Origin: Gnetum montanum
Lineage: Eukaryota > Streptophyta > Gnetopsida > Gnetales > Gnetaceae
Direction: 5' to 3'
Assembly (NCBI GenBank): GCA_015680685.1
Contig: MNCI01030540.1
Coordinates: 133,203-197,202, forward strand
DNA: 64,000 bases
In this document: in pieces, positions 35,037 to 46,233 of the stretch
How positions within the stretch are numbered: the stretch's first letter is position 1
Layout of the letters: each line of letters starts with the position of its first letter
Notes under the pieces: generated by a model
Told to the model about the DNA's origin: nothing
What the model saw: the letters and a program-made list of their open reading frames with translations, nothing else
The model's database searches: none
Program-made: the position numbers and the translations under genes

Positions 35037-38000
35037 ATGAACACTGAGCAGCCTTCAACCACTGCTTCAGGCATAGTTATTGTCCTACACATTTAGTAAG
35101 AAATCTAGATTGACCATCCTATCAATCCTATCATGGAAAAACAAAGGAAATCCTTTAGGTTGTGCAACCTACCTCCTGAGTAGATGGTGCTAAACGATGA
35201 CTAGTATAACTTCACTTGTGTGAAGCTCCAAGCGAGTCTATTCATAGACCACCAAGAAATGGAGGCCAAACGAAGTTTTAAGCTCATACACCAAAACAAG
35301 AAGGAATACTTCCCCTCTATTGTGGACTTTATTCCACTCATAGAGTCCTACTAGTGGATGCTTGATAACCTCATCTAAAACATTGGTTGTGAGGTAGGGA
35401 TAGACTATGAGGAGCCCTTACAAGAGGAGCATGATGAGTTTGAAGCTCGATCTAAGCATGAAGACTCATTCCACACCTCTTTCTAGTGGATAACCTCCAC
35501 TTTCCTTTCTCTACAATCCCACCCATATGTCTTCTTAAAGACAATGATATCCTCAGTGTGACCTCCCAAGTTCACACCTATCGTCGTGACTCACCAAACA
35601 TAACATACATGCCAGGATGTGTTCCATCCTTTTAGCCTATCATTTGTCATACAATTGCAACCTGTCTCATCGTTTGTGCCAACAACCATTGCACCTATGC
35701 AACCTTATGTGCACACCATGCACATTCCTCTATAGCATATGACTCAGGCATCATACATCCCACCTGTTGTGTTGGCACCCTTTACAATGGCCCAACCCAC
35801 AAACATGTGGTGGGGCCCAATCACTGTGCCCATGGATTAGCCCATGCAATAAGCATCACGTGTGGTTGCACAACCTAGAGCTAGGTCATGGGCCATCCAA
35901 AGAGCAAAATGGATAGCATAATCAATGTAGTCAACCAAACCTTCCCAAGTCTGGATCAAGCCTCCAAATCATTTAGACTTTAACCAAAGAGGTCAAGCAA
36001 CTTAAGGCTACCTCCTCTAAAATCATACATGTGATGAACTTCTTCCAAGATGACTTGATTAGTCCTATAGTTCCACCATGGATGTTGCCTACTGGGGTCC
36101 CACTACCCCAATTCACCAAATACAATGGTGAAGGGGATTCCAATGCCCATCTGGTGATCTTTTAATTTGAATGCCTATTACTACAAGCATGGTCACACAC
36201 AATAATCTATGTGTTTGTCATGTCCTTGACTAGCAAGGCATTAGATTGGTACCATGCACTCCTTGGGCCTCCATCTCCTCTTTGGAGGAATTGCTCAACC
36301 AATTCGTCATGTTCTTCGAGTATAACTTGAAGCTTGAGGTGACCTTGGATCAAGCAAGGCCATTTAGAGCTTGTGCAAAAATCCATTCAATGTTAAAATA
36401 TATCGCTTAATGAAATCCATGAGCCCATCATGGATACACACCTATTGGCTATTTTTAAAGATGCAATGAATGACTTCATTAAGTCAAATTTGTATTACCT
36501 TGCCCCATAATCCTTGAGTCAAGCATTCACTCAAACAAAGAGCATTGAAGATGCAGCAAAGACCAATAAGGACTCGACCTACATGGCCTATAAAACTTTT
36601 CATGGTAAAAAATATAAGGACAAGGGTAAATAGGTAACCACAACTATAACAATGATGGCCAATGAGGCTAAGCCAAATCATTCCAAACCAATAGCTAGGC
36701 CACCCAAGGCCCCAGCCAACAACAACAAGGCTATTGGCTTTAGCATTACAGTAAACAACCAGCCTTCATCATTGGAAGTAATGAGGCAAGCTACCCCAAG
36801 GCAAAACTTTTAATTCAAGGATCACTCAAAGTACACATTGTTGCCCCTAAAACTGTCAAACCTCTTGGACCAACTACTTAAGGCTAGAAGAATCCAGTAC
36901 AAGAAAATGTCTGAGGATGCTTGCAAATTTCATGACAAATATTGCAAGCTCCTTAAGAATCCCTTAGTTGCACTACCAAAAAAGCCTCTAGTCCCTAAGC
37001 ATTTTAGGCTAGACTAGTTTTGCCATTATCACCAATTTCCTGGCCACAATACTGACTTTTGCATGACATTGTAGGATGATGTACAATGCATGATTGACAA
37101 GGGCAAGTTGGTCCTTGACATAACCAACCTAGCTCACCCCTAAACCAATCAATGAGGGTCTATAAAGACCCTCTCAATGCAAGCAATGTAGGATACACCA
37201 TCAACGCTATTAGCATTATTAACAACTCAAAGCCGATGTAGGAGCCATTCGTGGTTCATGTGCCCTCTAGTAATGCTAGGGCCTCTTCATCCTCAACCAG
37301 TTCGACAACCCTTTTTTCTATTAGAGCACCACCTCAAGCACCCATAATATCCTTTGTGGTCAAAGTCCCACAGCACATTGCAATAGCAATAGCCCAATCA
37401 CCCTTCATCATAAGGATGTCAAAGCGTGCAGACTCCCCACATACTAGGAGTCTGGTGGTGGAAAATGCATTGGTTCCTACTTACCTAAGGCCCCATCATA
37501 CAAGTAATACCAATAGGCAATTGAGGTGGCAACCTAAGAGTCCTAACGAGTGCCTTGCTAACAAAATGGTTAGGTAGCAACTGGAGCAAAGGACACTAGG
37601 CCCACTAAAGCCACCCCCTTATCCTCTGTCCCCATGGCCAAATCAACCAAGAAGGCCATCACAAGTAACCAACAAAAAAGCACTAAGGCTTCAAAACAAG
37701 CAAGGCAAGCAAAGCCCAAATCTCCTCCATGAGAGATTCATCTCTTGGGCCACATGAAGAAGATGAAGGCCAATAAAATAGTAGATAGTAGCAAAGACAT
37801 TCTTGATGCATTGGCCCAAGTCAAATAGGCTCTCAAAAAAAAGAACACTACGCTAAGCCTATATGACCTAATCATGACCTCCTCTACCCGCCATGAAGCA
37901 TTGATCCACATGTTGACTTCCATTCCTATTATGGAGGGCATCTCAATAGGTGAATAATCCATCCATGCTATAATGCTACCTCCTACACTAGAGGAATTTA

Positions 38001-38722
38001 GCCTAATGCCCCTAGCATTCCATGATGCAGTGATCAAGGTTAACCTTGAGAAGGGCTAGGTCATTACTATGCTAATGTTCATCACAACCCACATAGGGTT
38101 GTGCAGAATCTACAAGGTGCATGTCAACAACAGAATAGCAATGAACATCATCCTAGACATAGTTATTAACAAGCTAGGTCTTGTTGACAAAATCAAATCC
38201 AAAAAGACAATGTCCCTAAAGTCATTCAATGGGTCATGCATTGTCATAAGGGGAATAGTCAAAATAACCTTTGTGGTAGGGGAACAATTCCCCACCACTA
38301 CAAAATCCATTGTAATCAAGGAGATGTTGGGCTTCAACCTGATCTTGGATAGGCCTTGGCTAGCCTAGCTACATGTTGTATCCTCCACAATCCACCAAGA
38401 AATCCACCTTCCCTATGAAGGTAATGAGGTTATCATTTACAGTGAAAATGTAGCCCATCTAACCATAAACAACATAGACACAAAACAAGGGTCAATGGTG
38501 GAGTTCCCTGATGATGCGCCTTCTGTAAAGGATGAGGGTAAAACATGTAAGGAACACCAACCCGAGGAATCAAAGGAAGCCAACGACCTCCCAAAGGATG
38601 CTTTGTGGGCAGAATTTCCTTTCAACATAGTTGATGAAGGTCAAGGTAAGTGCAGCATAGTACCGTCCAAGCCTTATGCACCACCTAATCCACACTGGGT
38701 TAGGAAGCAACTGCATGATTAA
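35037..38722 (+). pseudogene. Gag-protease polyprotein of element E, degenerate
   Basis: The start at 35037 (MNTEQ) matches the C start (MESSQ). The N-terminal domain spans about 35205-35490 (YNFTCVKLQASL, PSIVDFIPLIES, GIDYEEPLQEEHDEFEAR). A Pro/Met-rich linker runs to about 36040. Gag core lies at 36080-36640 (TKYNGEGDSNAHLVIF). The zinc-like block near 37015-37060 reads FCHYHQFPGHNTDFC after frame repair, keeping the C/H/H/C spacing. A VPPQAPIISFVVKVPQ linker follows at about 37320-37400. Protease at 38069-38368 has VNNRIAMNI where C has DDGA, so the catalytic Asp is lost. The C-terminal tail is acidic (38495-38722) and ends VRKQLHD. Frame breaks and Gln/Trp-to-stop changes are frequent. 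No RT follows. Confidence 0.88.
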
Positions 38723-39420
38723 GGCATCCCCTTAGTCTAACATGTGCTAGATGCCTACTAGACCCTAATTTCTACATACCTCGCTTACTTGCATCTTGTT
38801 TGCGCATTTACATTTGACTTGGTTGTTTACATTTTGCATTGTTTGCCTTATTACGCATTTATTTCTTTTGTTTGTGCACTTTCACTTAGTTTGCATCTTT
38901 ACTCGTTTAGTTTAATCTTCAGCAATTATTAGCTTACACATGAAAAACATCAAAATACATAAAAATCATAAAATTTAAAATTCCAAAAAATACATGGCCC
39001 ACCACAACCTAAAACTAGCAATCTCCATTGCATCACATTGCCCAAAAAGGCCCTAAACTAACACACAGCCTACTATGGCCTAAAATTGGTAACACTTTTC
39101 CTTTCAATGCATGACCCAAAATGGCCTTAAACTACCACTGGGGCCTAGAATGGCCTAAAACTACCAACACGCACTATTAACACACGTGGCCCAAAATGGC
39201 CTTAAACTAGCATTGGGCTTGTAAGGACCTAATAATATTATCTTCACACAATCATAACCAATGCATAGTCATAACTTAGCACATCAATCTATTGTAACAT
39301 TAGCATAGTAAACACATAGCAAATAATCAAAAAAAATATACCAAAACATTCTTACATCTTACATCAATAATAGTACATGATTATCCACACCATACAGCAA
39401 AAAATACATGAAAATGCAAA
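38723..39420 (+). repeat. Non-coding region with GGCC-type motif array (E)
   Basis: A T-rich then A-rich stretch is followed at 38995-39235 by about eight units of GGCCCAAAATGGCCTTAAAC type, then AT-rich sequence. Same position and orientation relative to gag-pro as the array in B. Confidence 0.8.
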
Positions 39421-39847
39421 CAGTTCCCAATAGCGGGGCTACATTAGGATATGTTCAACTAGTGGTATTAGATGGGGGTGGAGGTCCTTCCTCTGCTACA
39501 CCATTAGAGCCTACAACATCGCCTAGTGCCGGCTACAATGAAAACAAAATAGCAAACTAGTAAGCAAATGTACAATATACAAACTAACATGAAAAGCTTA
39601 AAAAAAACTAAAAACTAACCTAAGAGGGTCCTACATCAATCATGTCTAGGGGAAAGCTATCAAGGCCCTCCTCTAAGTGTTGGAGGATCATAGCTTCAAA
39701 TAGCTACATCTAGTCCTCTTGGCCAAAGTCAACTCCTATAAGGGTCTTACCTTTATTCACAGTGATCCATGTGAGCAGCTCTATAGATAGTAACATGCTT
39801 GTTTCTCAAGTCATAATACTTGAGTTTGAATCTATGCGCAACACTTG
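39421..39847 (-). pseudogene. Opposite-strand gene of element E, 3' part
   Basis: Minus-strand frame with TVNKGKTLIGVDFGQED near 39750, EAMILQHLEEGLD near 39680 and DMIDVGPS near 39640. It matches the tail of the opposite-strand gene in element B (about 11470-11600 plus). An AT-rich gap at 39540-39610 may be an intron. Confidence 0.65.
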
Positions 39848-40970
39848 TGATGAGCAACAAGGTACCCCTACAGCCAACCATACAAATCACAAGCATTCAA
39901 GTCCAATCCAGTTGTAGTCCACAAACTTTATCATTTCTAGTGCACTAGTCCTTTAGGAAGTGAATCTTGCCTTAAGGTCAATCGTTGTCTTCCCCATTAC
40001 ACTCGTGACATTCGTTGGTTTGGTTAAGTGTAACTAAGGCATTCAATTTTTATCATTTTATGTTTTTATAGTTTGGTGTTCAAAATGGAGGTAAAATGGA
40101 TTTGATTAACTAATCCAAATTAACTAATTTACTAACATTTAACTAATCCTAACATAAGCATCTGAGCCCACTTTCCATACATGTCCTGAACCCATGTATC
40201 CACTACTACATGACTAAGCGCTATGCTACTAAGCGTACCAAGTGAATACATGTTACGCTCAAAGAAATCGTATATATGTGTGTAACCTATCTTACTTGAT
40301 TGCCTCATTAATATAATAGCTAGAAAATATTTAGTAACTAATTGAAAACATTTAATTAAATAACTAAAAACATTAAATGCATAAATGAAATAGCTAATCT
40401 ATCCAAAGTGCTGTGAGGCTTATCAGAAAGCTCATCTTTATTGCCACACACACTATCGTGCTCAGGTACAACAATGCTCAAATAAAGATCTATACAATCA
40501 ATAACTCTTGTTGCAAGCACTCAAGGAAAAATTCTCACTTTCAAATGGAAAAAATGCAAGATCTTTGATGCAACTACAATCTCTACTTATCATAAATGCG
40601 ACTACAAGTGCATATTTATAGCTGACTATAGACACTACATCGATGGGGTCGCGTTAATACATGATATGATGCATCAACTAGGCCTCATCGATGAGGTCTA
40701 AATGACAAGGCTACATCAATAAGGTCTCATTGACGTAGCCAATAGAATGTGACTCATCATACCCCCATGACTGAATGAAAACTCTTCCTAGATTTCCTTT
40801 ACAAAATTGAAAAGGTATGGGATTATTAACTGAATTTTCTTCAATCAAAACGAACTAACTAACTTGACAAGAACCAATGTATGGATCAACTCATTACAAA
40901 AAAATGAACATGTTCAGGACACAAAATTGAACACCATGACTCAAATCTTTAAAATTGGATAGCACATTCC
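39848..40970 (-). mobile_element. Athila-like LTR plus short internal fragment
   Basis: On the minus strand an LTR runs from TGATGAGTCAC (right edge 40759) to TCATCA at 39848 (912 bp), preceded by the polypurine junction CATGGGGGTA (40760-40769). About 200 bp of internal sequence at 40770-40970 includes GGTATGGGATTATTAACT, which pairs with the complement near 21480. TATAAATATGC on minus at about 40610 is the TATA box. The rest of the element is missing. It interrupts the opposite-strand gene of E. Confidence 0.85.
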
Positions 40971-43228
40971 TTGATGGTGTAAAGCTTGTTGGAGAAGATC
41001 AAAAGCTCCCTAGCGGTGATGGTTCCTAAGGCTCCAAGGGACCTTCATCGGCTTCACACATGGGCAATAGTTGAGGTGGTTGTTGTTGTTCTACTACTAT
41101 TACAACTTCAAGTGGGAGGCAGAAAGCATCTAGTAATGCTTTCATTTTCTTCTCCTTACTTCTGGGATCATGCACCATCCACGTAGCTTTCCCAATATGG
41201 GTCAAAACAGGCACATCCCAAGGACATATGATTACTAGAAATAACTCCTTTGCATTAACAAACCAGGTAGTGAACTATTTTTGTTTAATGTCAAATGTCC
41301 TAACTATGTCTTTCAACTCCTGGTAGTCATTCATCCATTTGGCTAGATTCTCAATGATAGATCGTTGATCTCTGAATTGCCCTCTGAGAACTTTGAGTTT
41401 AGCGTTTGTGATCTTAAGCTTTTTCTTAGTGTCTTTATGGTGCTTAAACTTAGCTTCATATAGTAGATACAAGCCACTTGCTTATTTTTCTAACTCCAAT
41501 TGTAGCCATGTGGTAGTCAGCATTTCCATGTTTGTATACTACCAACTCTATATACTTTTTCATTTCCTCAATCTACAACTCCTTTTAGTGGATCTCCACT
41601 TTGTTGTAGGTGTCAATCCCATCAACAATGGGCTGCCATGTTTCTCTTTCTTGTTAGAGTTTCTTGAGGGCTTCATTCATTTTCACCTTTTCCATCTAGA
41701 TGTGTTTCTCATTAACTTCTTTTTGCAAGCCAACCTAGTCCCTGTAACGATTTTTCACTTTCTCAAATCTGAGGGCTTTATTTTTCCAAGCGGTGATCTC
41801 AATGGTAGACTTCTAACACAAGGTGCATATGTCCTCCATTGGCAAATTGCAATTTTTTGTAGCCAATTTCCTTAGTTCAATGTTTACCCTAGCAAGCTGC
41901 TCCTACTGTTGATGAAGAAATTCTTGCATCTAGTACTTTTGCGCATCAACATTTCACTGGTGATAATTTTATGTACTCAATGTTTTATTCTCCTGGTGCA
42001 TCTAATTCAAGTCCTTTTGGATTGAGTACATTTTAGCTTCTACTATAGACTGTTTAAAGATGGTCATTACTGCTTCCTCCTCAACCTTCTGAAATCATTC
42101 TTGAAGCTATTTGATAGCTTCATCTCTTATCACCGCTTGGCTGATGATTGCTTAATCAACAAGTCAAGCATGAAGCTCAACAACCTTCATGGTCAAGCAG
42201 TGATTTTTCTCTTGGGTTATTTCTAGTTACCCCTCCAAAATAATACATCTACCTCTTGCATTTAGTAGCTCTAACTAGGTTGTGGTGATGTTCTCTAAAA
42301 GATCAAAGATTTCTAAAGTTATTTGCCTAGTTCCTACTAGTTGTTCCAACAACTTTTCCTACTAGGCTGCATTCAATTTTTCACTGACCATGCCTGCGAA
42401 CATCTGCACATCTTGAAGTGCAGATACGTCTACTATAGATGCCACAGGTGCATTCAATGCTTCTACCACATAGTTAGTAACCACTTTTGCTGATATTTCC
42501 TACCCTTGATGCTACATCACCAAGATAGTTACCCGTTCACCTTCCTCCAACCTTATTGTGAAAGTGGCAGCATTCCCAGAGATTTTTGGGAATAGATGGT
42601 GTGTTGATAGTAACATTGTCACCTCCTAAGTGTTGGGATCCAACCTCGAAGGTAACTATGTTCTTTGGATAGAGAAAATGAGACCACCCCTCTCCATCTG
42701 GCTAACTATTCAAGCCACCTCATTAAGGTGACTCATTGTTGGTCAATACATAGATGAATTTTCCCCACTTGTTCCTACTTGTTACTCTTGTTGACTCAAG
42801 AGCTATTCTTAGATTTTCTGCAAACACTCAATGGTTTCATGCGCCTCCAGTGTTGTCTCCTAAGTGGTGATGGTGGAGGTAGCTCCTCTAATTGAGTTGT
42901 TGCTAACATCTTCTCTTTCATGATCTCAAACCAAGAAGCCAAAGGAGTATGCCTAAGTGTGTCATTAGAGTAGCGAACAATGTCTTCCCTCTTGCAAAGT
43001 TTTCTAATGTGGCATGGAAAGGGTAAGGTATTTCTTCCATGTTCATTTTCTTTAAAATGCTTCTCAATTTCCAAGTATAGTAGTTGTGGAAGGTTAATGG
43101 GGAATTTCCCACTTAGAGTAGTGCATGCACAAGTAGAGAAGGTAGTCACCTTACTTAGCCTCACTATTGGGTTGAGGTGATAGGGCACGATTTTGAAATA
43201 CATTCACTTCATCAATGTGAGTGCACCA
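40971..43228 (-). pseudogene. Opposite-strand gene of element E, middle part
   Basis: The start of this part (43203-42796) is a good frame with PIVRLSKVTTFSTCACTTL and LPFPCHIRKLCKREDIVRYS. This resembles the domain described as putative plant transposon protein in opposite-strand ORFs of plant elements; I give this as a resemblance only. It continues leftward as long Lys/Glu/Leu-rich sequence broken by stops, including 41472-41275, a clear coiled coil (KKKLKITNAKLKVLRGQFRD). Overall it would be a long filament-like protein. Function unknown. It joins in frame to 51507-52120 when element C is left out. Confidence 0.65.
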
Positions 43229-44428
43229 TGTATCGCCTGAAATTGTCGGTCTCCAACTGGAAGGAAAACAGAGACCGTGGGATCATAGGACGAGAACAGA
43301 AGGCCCTGCCTTCACCTGAGGGCGAGCTGGAATGCACAAAGGTAGAGCACCTTGGGTGGTCCGTACGCGGATCAGAAAAGGACTTCCCTGCGCGTACGCA
43401 AAGTGCTATATGTTGGGTTATGCATAAACGATGTAGCGAGCGTAAACAAAGCATAAACGGGGTAAAACAAATGCGAACAGAGCGTAAGCGTAAACGGGCG
43501 TGAACAGAATGCGTGGGCCAAGTTGACATAAAACTGTAAAATGTAAACAATCTTATGTAGCAAATGTAAACAATGGTATTACAGAGTCAAAGTACAGTGC
43601 ACCGGTCTAATGCAATCGTGAGGGAACACAAGGCGGACGAAAAGCCCTAGCGTATGCAGGAATGACTCGGCTGGTTTGCAAGACAAGTGGAGCGTAGAGA
43701 CTGTGTGTACGGCGTACAGGGCTCTCCAGCATAAGAGGGTTTCAGCTCTTGTGCGCAGCGTAAATGTTCTTTGGTATGCTCCGGGATTTTACCAACCCAC
43801 TGGTGAAGTGGGAAATCGGGGTTTATATACAGGTTGTTACGCTAGAATCGGGTTAGGAGACACGTGGCGCGTTGACCGGGTGCACACACTTTACAAAAAT
43901 ATAATATATTACATTTGTCGGGCGTATACGCTGGGCGTATAAGCCGTGTGAGGCAGGCGTATACACTGAATGAGGGGCCTGTGAACTTAGGTGGAGATGC
44001 TGTGCTGGGCGTATAGGCTGGCAGATGCAGGGCGTGTACGCTGTGGATGCAGGGCGTATACGCTTGGCGTATATGCTAAAGAATGTCCACTTGCTTCAAT
44101 CCTTGCTCTTTGGTGTTATCTTCATGCTGTCATTGAGACTTCATCATCGGGCGTGTGCATTTGTGGTGTCGAGCGTACAGGCGAGGTGTGTACACCGGGC
44201 GTGTGGGCCAGATGTCCACGCTGGGCGTATACGCTGGGGCGTATACGCTAGGACTGTCAGGTGTGCATGCAGGGTGTATACGCTGGTACTACACACTTAG
44301 TGAAAATTAAGCGTTGCGATCCCCAAGGTTGCCGTATGCCACATCTCATGCAGCCGATGTCGTTCGTGGGTCCCAAGGTCCTTCTTGGTGTCTAACAAAT
44401 ACTAAGCTCCGAATTTTGTGGTGTTTCA
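43229..44428 (-). repeat. 3' LTR of element C
   Basis: 1200 bp. Minus strand begins TGAAACACCACAAAATTCGG and ends ACA at 43229. The TATA box GTATATAAAC (minus) is at 43821-43830. Many copies of the palindrome GCGTATACGC and variants lie at 43917-44285. Confidence 0.95.
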
Positions 44429-44441
44429 TTGGCCCCTCTTT
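44429..44441 (-). other. Polypurine tract of element C
   Basis: Minus-strand AAAGAGGGGCCAA immediately before the TGAAAC start of the 3' LTR. Element D has AAAGAGGGACCAT in the same place. Confidence 0.85.
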
Positions 44442-46233
44442 GTTGATGCTTGGAGGAATCGACCCGAGAAGCGTCAACAAAGAAGTGCAAAACACCACAA
44501 GCAACTTGATAAGGACATTACCCGCTGCCACCCGACGAGACATCATCGCATTATGTTCATAGTACATGGGATCGGGTAAGTGAAATTTGTAGCTGGTGGG
44601 AGGAAAGAGATCGTGGGGATTGACAACTATTGGAGGAATTATGCTATGAACAGGGAATGCTTGGGTATGTGGCATGCTGATCCGTATCAATAGTCAGGAT
44701 TTAGCAGACTCGGAGTGCAGACACGCGATGTGCGTCCTTTGGCGGAACAAGGCTCTTGGTTAGTGTTCAAGAGAATTTTTTGGCGAGGCCAAAGCCACGG
44801 GAGGATGCATTACATTCTTTGGAAGAACAGGGTCCATGTTTAATGTTCAGAGGGAACCTGTTGGCGGGGAGCAAAAGCCATGCAACTGGATGCTTCTTGA
44901 CCGATTTGGACATGAGTGCTTGGTTTTAAGATAACTGCCTTCGCGCCTGGGGCTCGTATGGAAAGCGACAGAGGTCTCATTTTTTTTTCAGAATTTTGCG
45001 TTGATCTTGTACTCATGCTCAGGTGTCAGGCTGTGTGTCACAACTACTATAATGTGTCGCAGTGTGCCATGGTGTGCCCGTTGTTTTGAATGTACTGGAT
45101 GTGTCAAGGGTGTGGCTGAATAAAATGCACTGGTGAAGGGATAGGGAATTTTATCGATGAGTGGGAATGTACTGGTGAATGGTTTGATTTAGTCTTTCAG
45201 GCTATGCTGTGAACATTGTCTTATCTTGCTACTCGCAACGAAATGCATTCTTGTGCAAAACTTCTAGGCGTCATCCTGCAAACGTAATGCCAAGGAGACA
45301 AGAAAACCGTGAGCGAATAAACGAGCTTAGACTTACATGGCAACTGATGGCACAGAGGTGCTGAAGGATGGCAGGCACTGCATGTAGACGACAGCAGTGC
45401 TGATAAGGGCGATTGATGGCGAGTGATGCAGTGAAGCTGATGGATGATCATGGCGGCGGATTAATGTGCCGAATGTGAACTTGCCAGTTTATAGTCTTGG
45501 CGGACTATCATGGGTTAGTTTTATGTCATAACCCATTGGACATTACCTGTTTAGCGTCGTGGCGGACGTCACATTGCCAGTTTTTCAGTCTTAGCAGACT
45601 ATGCAGAGGTAAGCCAATTTATAGTCTTAGCGGACCCTGATGGTTGTGACGGTGGCAGTTTATCGTCATGCCGGACGGATGCTAGTTTATCGTCATTGCA
45701 AACACTGTGAGGTATTAGTTTTAGGTCATAATCTAGGACTGTTGTGGTGTCAGTTTTAAGTCATAACCCAGGACTATTCTGTGGTATCAGTTTATCGTCA
45801 TGATCCCAGGACGAGCTGTGGTATCAATTTAAAGTCGTAATTCTAGGACTTTCTGTGGTATCATTTTTAAGTCATGATGGCAGGACTGTCAGGGTGGATG
45901 CATGCATGTGCGTCCGTACAATCCTGTAAACAAAAGCAACTGGGAAAAACAATGTTAAATAGCCACTGCAGAAAACATGAATTGAAATGCACAAGTGAAT
46001 AGAAAATAAAGTGAAAAGGTGGTAGTTTAAGGCCTTTTTGGGCCACATGCAAGCGCGTAAGCTAGTACAATGCAAACTAAGGTGATGTATGCACAACGAA
46101 CAAAGGTGAAGAGTGGGCGGGGATTAGACGTGTCTTTGGCCGCAAGGGAGTCTTGATTATGCGGTTGTTTCTTATTCGGACATGGTCTAAGAGGCGCACT
46201 AGTTTGCTGTGGGCGGCTTTTAGTTTTTACCCC
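44442..46233 (-). other. Non-coding 3' internal region of element C
   Basis: No conserved protein. The motif array is at 45480-45890 (ten or so units of GCCAGTTTATAGTCTTGGCG type) with a further GGCC-type unit at 46020-46055. A splice-acceptor-like module occurs on minus at about 45290 (GGCATTACGTTTGCAG, then GATGACGCC). This is where pol would be expected in a complete element. Confidence 0.75.
45480..45890 (-). repeat. Motif array of element C
   Basis: Units of about 35-45 bp with CAGTTTATCGTCATGCCGGA, TTAAGTCATAACCCAGGAC and similar cores on the plus strand. They keep CpG sites that are TG or CA in the older arrays. Confidence 0.85.

Noticed and set aside
43177-44300. Several open frames in the C LTRs as genes
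   Set aside because: They lie in LTR sequence, differ between the two LTRs by shifts and consist of translated GCGTATACGC repeats.
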